Of a stretch of DNA of 64,000 bases, positions 61,371-64,000 are shown piece after piece. The position numbers and the translations under genes were made by a program. Below the pieces are notes generated by a model. The model ran no database searches. It was not told where the DNA came from and saw only the letters and a program-made list of their open reading frames with translations. Every line of letters starts with the position of its first letter. Positions within the stretch are counted from its first letter, which is position 1. The stretch covers positions 1,240,001 to 1,304,000 of the forward strand of contig NZ_CP158367.1 in assembly GCF_040267685.1 (NCBI RefSeq), given 5' to 3'. The DNA is from Proteinivorax tanatarense (GTDB lineage: Bacteria > Bacillota > Proteinivoracia > Proteinivoracales > Proteinivoracaceae).

Positions 61371-61520
61371 TTGTCAAAAGTGGAGGTTATGGAGTTTTTG
61401 TGTTTAAGCTGTGGGTTACAAGGTATGGTGCAGCATAATAACGGCTTCAACTGCCCCAAATGTGGTGAAAGTGTAATTAGTTCCACATCAAATGATGAAA
61501 CCTCCGAAGTATTTAACTAA
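61371..61520 (+). CDS. Small zinc-ribbon protein
   Basis: 49 aa. CLSCG near 11-15 and CPKCG near 28-32 form a CxxC...CxxC zinc ribbon; the tail is Ser/Thr/Glu-rich. TTG start 9 nt after GGGAGG; an ATG at 61389 is possible. Followed by a clear terminator, so it is a separate gene in front of mraZ. Confidence 0.65.
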   Translation: MSKVEVMEFLCLSCGLQGMVQHNNGFNCPKCGESVISSTSNDETSEVFN

Positions 61521-61535
61521 TATTGTCTTACCTTT

Positions 61536-61564
61536 CTAGTCCTAATGGACTAGATTTTTTTTTG
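61536..61564 (+). terminator. Terminator before mraZ
   Basis: CTAGTCC / GGACTAG with TAAT loop (61537-61553 with flanks) and a run of about ten T. Confidence 0.88.
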
Positions 61565-61620
61565 TAAAAATACCTTTCAAAAAAAGGGTTTTAGACTGTG
61601 TGGGTAGAAGATACATAAAA

Positions 61621-61655
61621 GTGGTTTGATGTGGGTAAAAGTGGAGTGAAAGTGG
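61621..61655 (+). promoter_or_regulatory. MraZ operator boxes
   Basis: GTGG at 61621, 61631, 61641 and 61652, that is, every 10-11 bp on one DNA face, directly before mraZ. MraZ is known to bind such TGGG/GTGG-type repeats with 10-bp period and repress its own dcw operon. Confidence 0.75.
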
Positions 61656-61662
61656 TGATGAT

Positions 61663-62094
61663 GTGTTCCTAGGCGAATTTTTTCATAACTTAGATGGAAA
61701 AGGAAGGGTTATAATTCCAGCCAAGTTTCGAGAAGGACTTGGTAGTGGGTTTATTATGACTCGAGGACTAGACAACTGTCTTTTTGTATATCCTAAAAAA
61801 GAATGGGCCCACATGGAAGAAAAGCTTAAATCACTCCCTTTTACCCAAGGAGATGCACGGGCGTTTGTAAGATTTCTTTTTTCGGGAGCTACTGAGTGTG
61901 AAATAGATAAACAAGGTAGGGTTCTTGTACCACAAACCCTAAGAAAATATGCACAGATAGAAAAAGAAGCTGTTATTATAGGTGTTTCGAACAGAGTTGA
62001 AGTTTGGAGTAAAGAAAAATGGGATGAATATAGTGAAAAAGCAGAACAATCCTTTGATCAAATTGCTGAAGAGATTGTTAAGTTTGATATTTAG
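61663..62094 (+). CDS. mraZ: Transcriptional regulator MraZ
   Basis: 143 aa, two AbrB-like SpoVT domains with the paired motif: [16 protein letters not shown] near 11-26 and [16 protein letters not shown] near 85-100. Represses the dcw cluster through the boxes just upstream. GTG start; rsmH follows after 12 bp. Confidence 0.96.
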   Translation: MFLGEFFHNLDGKGRVIIPAKFREGLGSGFIMTRGLDNCLFVYPKKEWAHMEEKLKSLPFTQGDARAFVRFLFSGATECEIDKQGRVLVPQTLRKYAQIEKEAVIIGVSNRVEVWSKEKWDEYSEKAEQSFDQIAEEIVKFDI

Positions 62095-62106
62095 GAGGAG
62101 TAACTA

Positions 62107-63033
62107 GTGAGTTTTGAGCATGAAACAGTTTTGCGAGATGAACTTGTAGAAAATTTAAAGATAAAAAAAGATGGAGTGTATGTAGACTGTACTTTAGGTG
62201 GTGGAGGTCATACTTACGAAATTCTAAAATGTCTTGATTCTAATGGTGTAGTTATCGGCATTGATCAAGACCAAAAAGCGATAGAATATAATTTAGCACA
62301 ATTCAAAGAGTTTAAAAATAAATTTCTTCCAGTAAAAAGTAATTTTGAGTTTGTCAAAGACAAAATACAGGAATTAGGTATAGATAAGGTAGATGGCATA
62401 TGTTATGACCTTGGAGTATCTTCACCTCAGCTAGACGATGGGGAAAGAGGGTTTAGTTACAATTATGACGCACCTTTAGACATGCGAATGGACAAAGCGA
62501 ATTCTTTCAATGCTTTAGATGTTGTGAATAATTACCCGGAAAAAGAGTTGGCTAGCTTGATAAGAGATTATGGAGAAGAAAAATGGGCAAAGCGAATTGC
62601 TAACTTTATTATCAAAGAGAGGCCATTAGAAACAACATTTCAGTTGGTCGAAGTAATTAAAAAAGCTATACCTGCTGCTGCTAGAAGAGAGGGGCCACAT
62701 CCTGCAAAAAGGACTTTTCAAGCTATAAGAATTGAAGTAAATGATGAGTTGGGTGTAATAAAAAGAGGAATAGAAAATGGTCTGAAATGTTTAAAGCCAG
62801 GTGGAAGAATGGCTGTGATAACGTTTCATTCGTTAGAAGATAGAATTGTAAAAAAAATATTTAAAAAGAAAGCCCAAGGTTGTATTTGTCCTAAAGACTT
62901 GCCTATTTGTGCTTGTCAAAACTCACCTAGTATTAGGATAATAAATAAAAAGCCAATCCTACCAAGTAATGTAGAAATACAAAAAAATCATAGGGCAAGA
63001 AGTGCAAAACTTAGGGTAGTGGAACTAATTTAG
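62107..63033 (+). CDS. rsmH: 16S rRNA m4C1402 methyltransferase RsmH
   Basis: 308 aa (also called MraW). N4-methylates C1402 of 16S rRNA. SAM motif [12 protein letters not shown] near 24-35, [15 protein letters not shown] near 105-114, and the C-terminal [16 protein letters not shown] start after AGGAGGAG. Second gene of the dcw cluster. Confidence 0.97.
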   Translation: MSFEHETVLRDELVENLKIKKDGVYVDCTLGGGGHTYEILKCLDSNGVVIGIDQDQKAIEYNLAQFKEFKNKFLPVKSNFEFVKDKIQELGIDKVDGICYDLGVSSPQLDDGERGFSYNYDAPLDMRMDKANSFNALDVVNNYPEKELASLIRDYGEEKWAKRIANFIIKERPLETTFQLVEVIKKAIPAAARREGPHPAKRTFQAIRIEVNDELGVIKRGIENGLKCLKPGGRMAVITFHSLEDRIVKKIFKKKAQGCICPKDLPICACQNSPSIRIINKKPILPSNVEIQKNHRARSAKLRVVELI

Positions 63034-63068
63034 GTTGTTGTTCTAAAAGTTGAAGGGAGTGAATAAAA

Positions 63069-63443
63069 ATGATGGTAGCTGAAAGAAAAAAGCAAGTACA
63101 TAACTGGGGAAATGAATATCAAAACAATTCGACTTATACCCAAAAAGGTCGGGGGCCGATTCATCCATTTTTTAAGAATGCATTACTAATAATGATAATG
63201 GTTGGAATATCTGTTGGCGTCGTTTATAGGCATGCCAATCTTGTAGCAATGTCTAGAGAGGTTAACAGTTTAGCAGTTCAAAAAAACCAATTAGCTGATG
63301 AAAAAAATAGTTTACAAGTTGAGGTTGCTAAAGCTAGTTCACTATCTAGGGTAGAAACTGTTGCCACAGAGGAGTTGGGTTTGGTTGAGCCTCGTCCAGA
63401 AGAGTATAAAGTTGTTCGTACTTCCCCAGAACAAAGTGACTAA
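63069..63443 (+). CDS. ftsL: Cell division protein FtsL
   Basis: 124 aa bitopic division protein: basic cytoplasmic N-terminus, one membrane helix near 36-53, then an extracytoplasmic coiled coil (MSREVNSLAVQKNQLADE) that pairs with DivIC. Recognition rests mainly on position between rsmH and a penicillin-binding protein, as well as topology. Confidence 0.87.
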   Translation: MMVAERKKQVHNWGNEYQNNSTYTQKGRGPIHPFFKNALLIMIMVGISVGVVYRHANLVAMSREVNSLAVQKNQLADEKNSLQVEVAKASSLSRVETVATEELGLVEPRPEEYKVVRTSPEQSD

Positions 63444-63461
63444 AAGTGAGGATGATGGTAC

Positions 63462-64000
63462 GTGAAAGAACAACTTTCTAATGTGACCATAAGGAAAAGA
63501 GTAATGGTCACATTTGCCGTGTTTTTAACTCTATTTAGTTTTCTAATTGCTAGGTTGTTTTGGGTACAGTTTGTCCGTGGAGATTATTATTTAGAAAAAG
63601 CTGAGAACCAATGGAATCGACAATTGATTATAAGGCCGCAAAGAGGACAGATTTACGATAGAAATGGAGAGTTATTAGCTGGCAGTGCAACAGCTGAAAC
63701 AATAGTAGCGATACCTTCAGAAATAGAAAATCCAAAAGAGGTATCTGAAAAATTAGCAGAAATACTAGACATGGAACAAGAGACTGTATATGAGCGTATT
63801 ACAAAGCATTCGTCTGAGGTTTATGTTCAAAGGCGGGTGAGTGATGAGATTGCACAAGAAGTAAAAAGGTTAAATATGCGTGGTATAAGGACTACAATGG
63901 AAAGTAAAAGGTTTTATCCCAATGGGAAATTGGCTAGCCATGTTCTAGGATTTGCTGGAATTGATGAAGGCCTTGAGGGATTAGAACAGTATTACGAGGA
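63462..64000 (+). CDS. Class B penicillin-binding protein (FtsI/SpoVD), N-terminal part
   Basis: Starts at GTG 63462 and runs off the window edge; 179 codons visible. Short cytoplasmic tail with RKRVMVTF, one membrane helix (about 15-38), then the dimerisation domain beginning RPQRGQIYDRNGELLAGS, the hallmark of class B transpeptidases. FtsI (septal peptidoglycan) and SpoVD (spore cortex) both occupy this dcw position; the C-terminal PASTA domains that distinguish them are outside the window. Confidence 0.92.
   Translation, partial: MKEQLSNVTIRKRVMVTFAVFLTLFSFLIARLFWVQFVRGDYYLEKAENQWNRQLIIRPQRGQIYDRNGELLAGSATAETIVAIPSEIENPKEVSEKLAEILDMEQETVYERITKHSSEVYVQRRVSDEIAQEVKRLNMRGIRTTMESKRFYPNGKLASHVLGFAGIDEGLEGLEQYYE

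Noticed and set aside
1-64000. CRISPR array, prophage or classical defence cluster
   Set aside because: No regularly spaced repeats, cas, phage structural, toxin-antitoxin or restriction genes were seen on either strand.

Overview
The window is chromosomal DNA from a low-GC, strictly anaerobic, Clostridia-like member of the Bacillota. Evidence: AT-rich sequence, strong AGGAGG ribosome binding sites with frequent TTG/GTG starts, a single-cluster ferredoxin, a stand-alone Ni-Fe carbon monoxide dehydrogenase, a thioredoxin-reductase-like flavoprotein without an NADPH motif, a SpoVB-like flippase, an M42 aminopeptidase and a Na+-dependent NSS transporter. The species cannot be fixed from the sequence alone.

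Layout. 1-6 kb: a DUF1622 membrane protein, a radical SAM protein, an anchored coiled-coil protein, then an operon ferredoxin - methyltransferase - long-chain polyprenyl diphosphate synthase facing a YtpB-type (DUF2600) terpene synthase across a bidirectional terminator. 6-32 kb is accessory and visibly rearranged: a nitrilase gene with an in-frame TGA; an ECF sigma factor, an unrecognised repeat protein and a two-gene ABC exporter whose two promoters are near-identical copies of one ECF-type promoter; a dispersed hairpin repeat; remnants of duplicated genes; an ABC operon with a frameshift; an FMN-binding lipoprotein; a complete IS21-family element with target duplication; three tandem membrane/leucine-rich-repeat proteins; and an Lnr-like ABC-2 transporter with its two-component system, again with one frameshifted subunit.

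32-39 kb: divergent pyrimidine genes, pyrBI to the left and pyrC-pyrF-pyrK-pyrD-pyrE to the right. Both leaders carry PyrR-type hairpins next to ribosome binding sites, and the right-hand leader also encodes a 26-residue peptide overlapping an intrinsic terminator. carAB and pyrR are not present. A 329-bp MITE-like element follows pyrE. 39-57 kb: an OFA-family MFS transporter, cooS, a nicotianamine-synthase-like gene with a flippase-like gene behind a promoter that carries a Fur-like palindrome, NSS and MATE transporters, a SpoVB-like flippase, a thioredoxin-reductase-like protein, peptidase, PHP and DUF421 genes, and tRNA-Arg(CCG). 56.7-60 kb: OsmC, Rrf2-cysK, lgt, csoR-copZ. 61.4-64 kb: the start of the dcw cell-wall cluster (mraZ-rsmH-ftsL-pbp), with 10-bp-spaced MraZ boxes; the window ends inside the penicillin-binding protein.

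The least explained material is (i) the ECF sigma/repeat protein/ABC exporter unit, (ii) the mosaic tandem LRR membrane proteins, (iii) the NAS-like/flippase pair and (iv) the double-layer control of the pyr operon.
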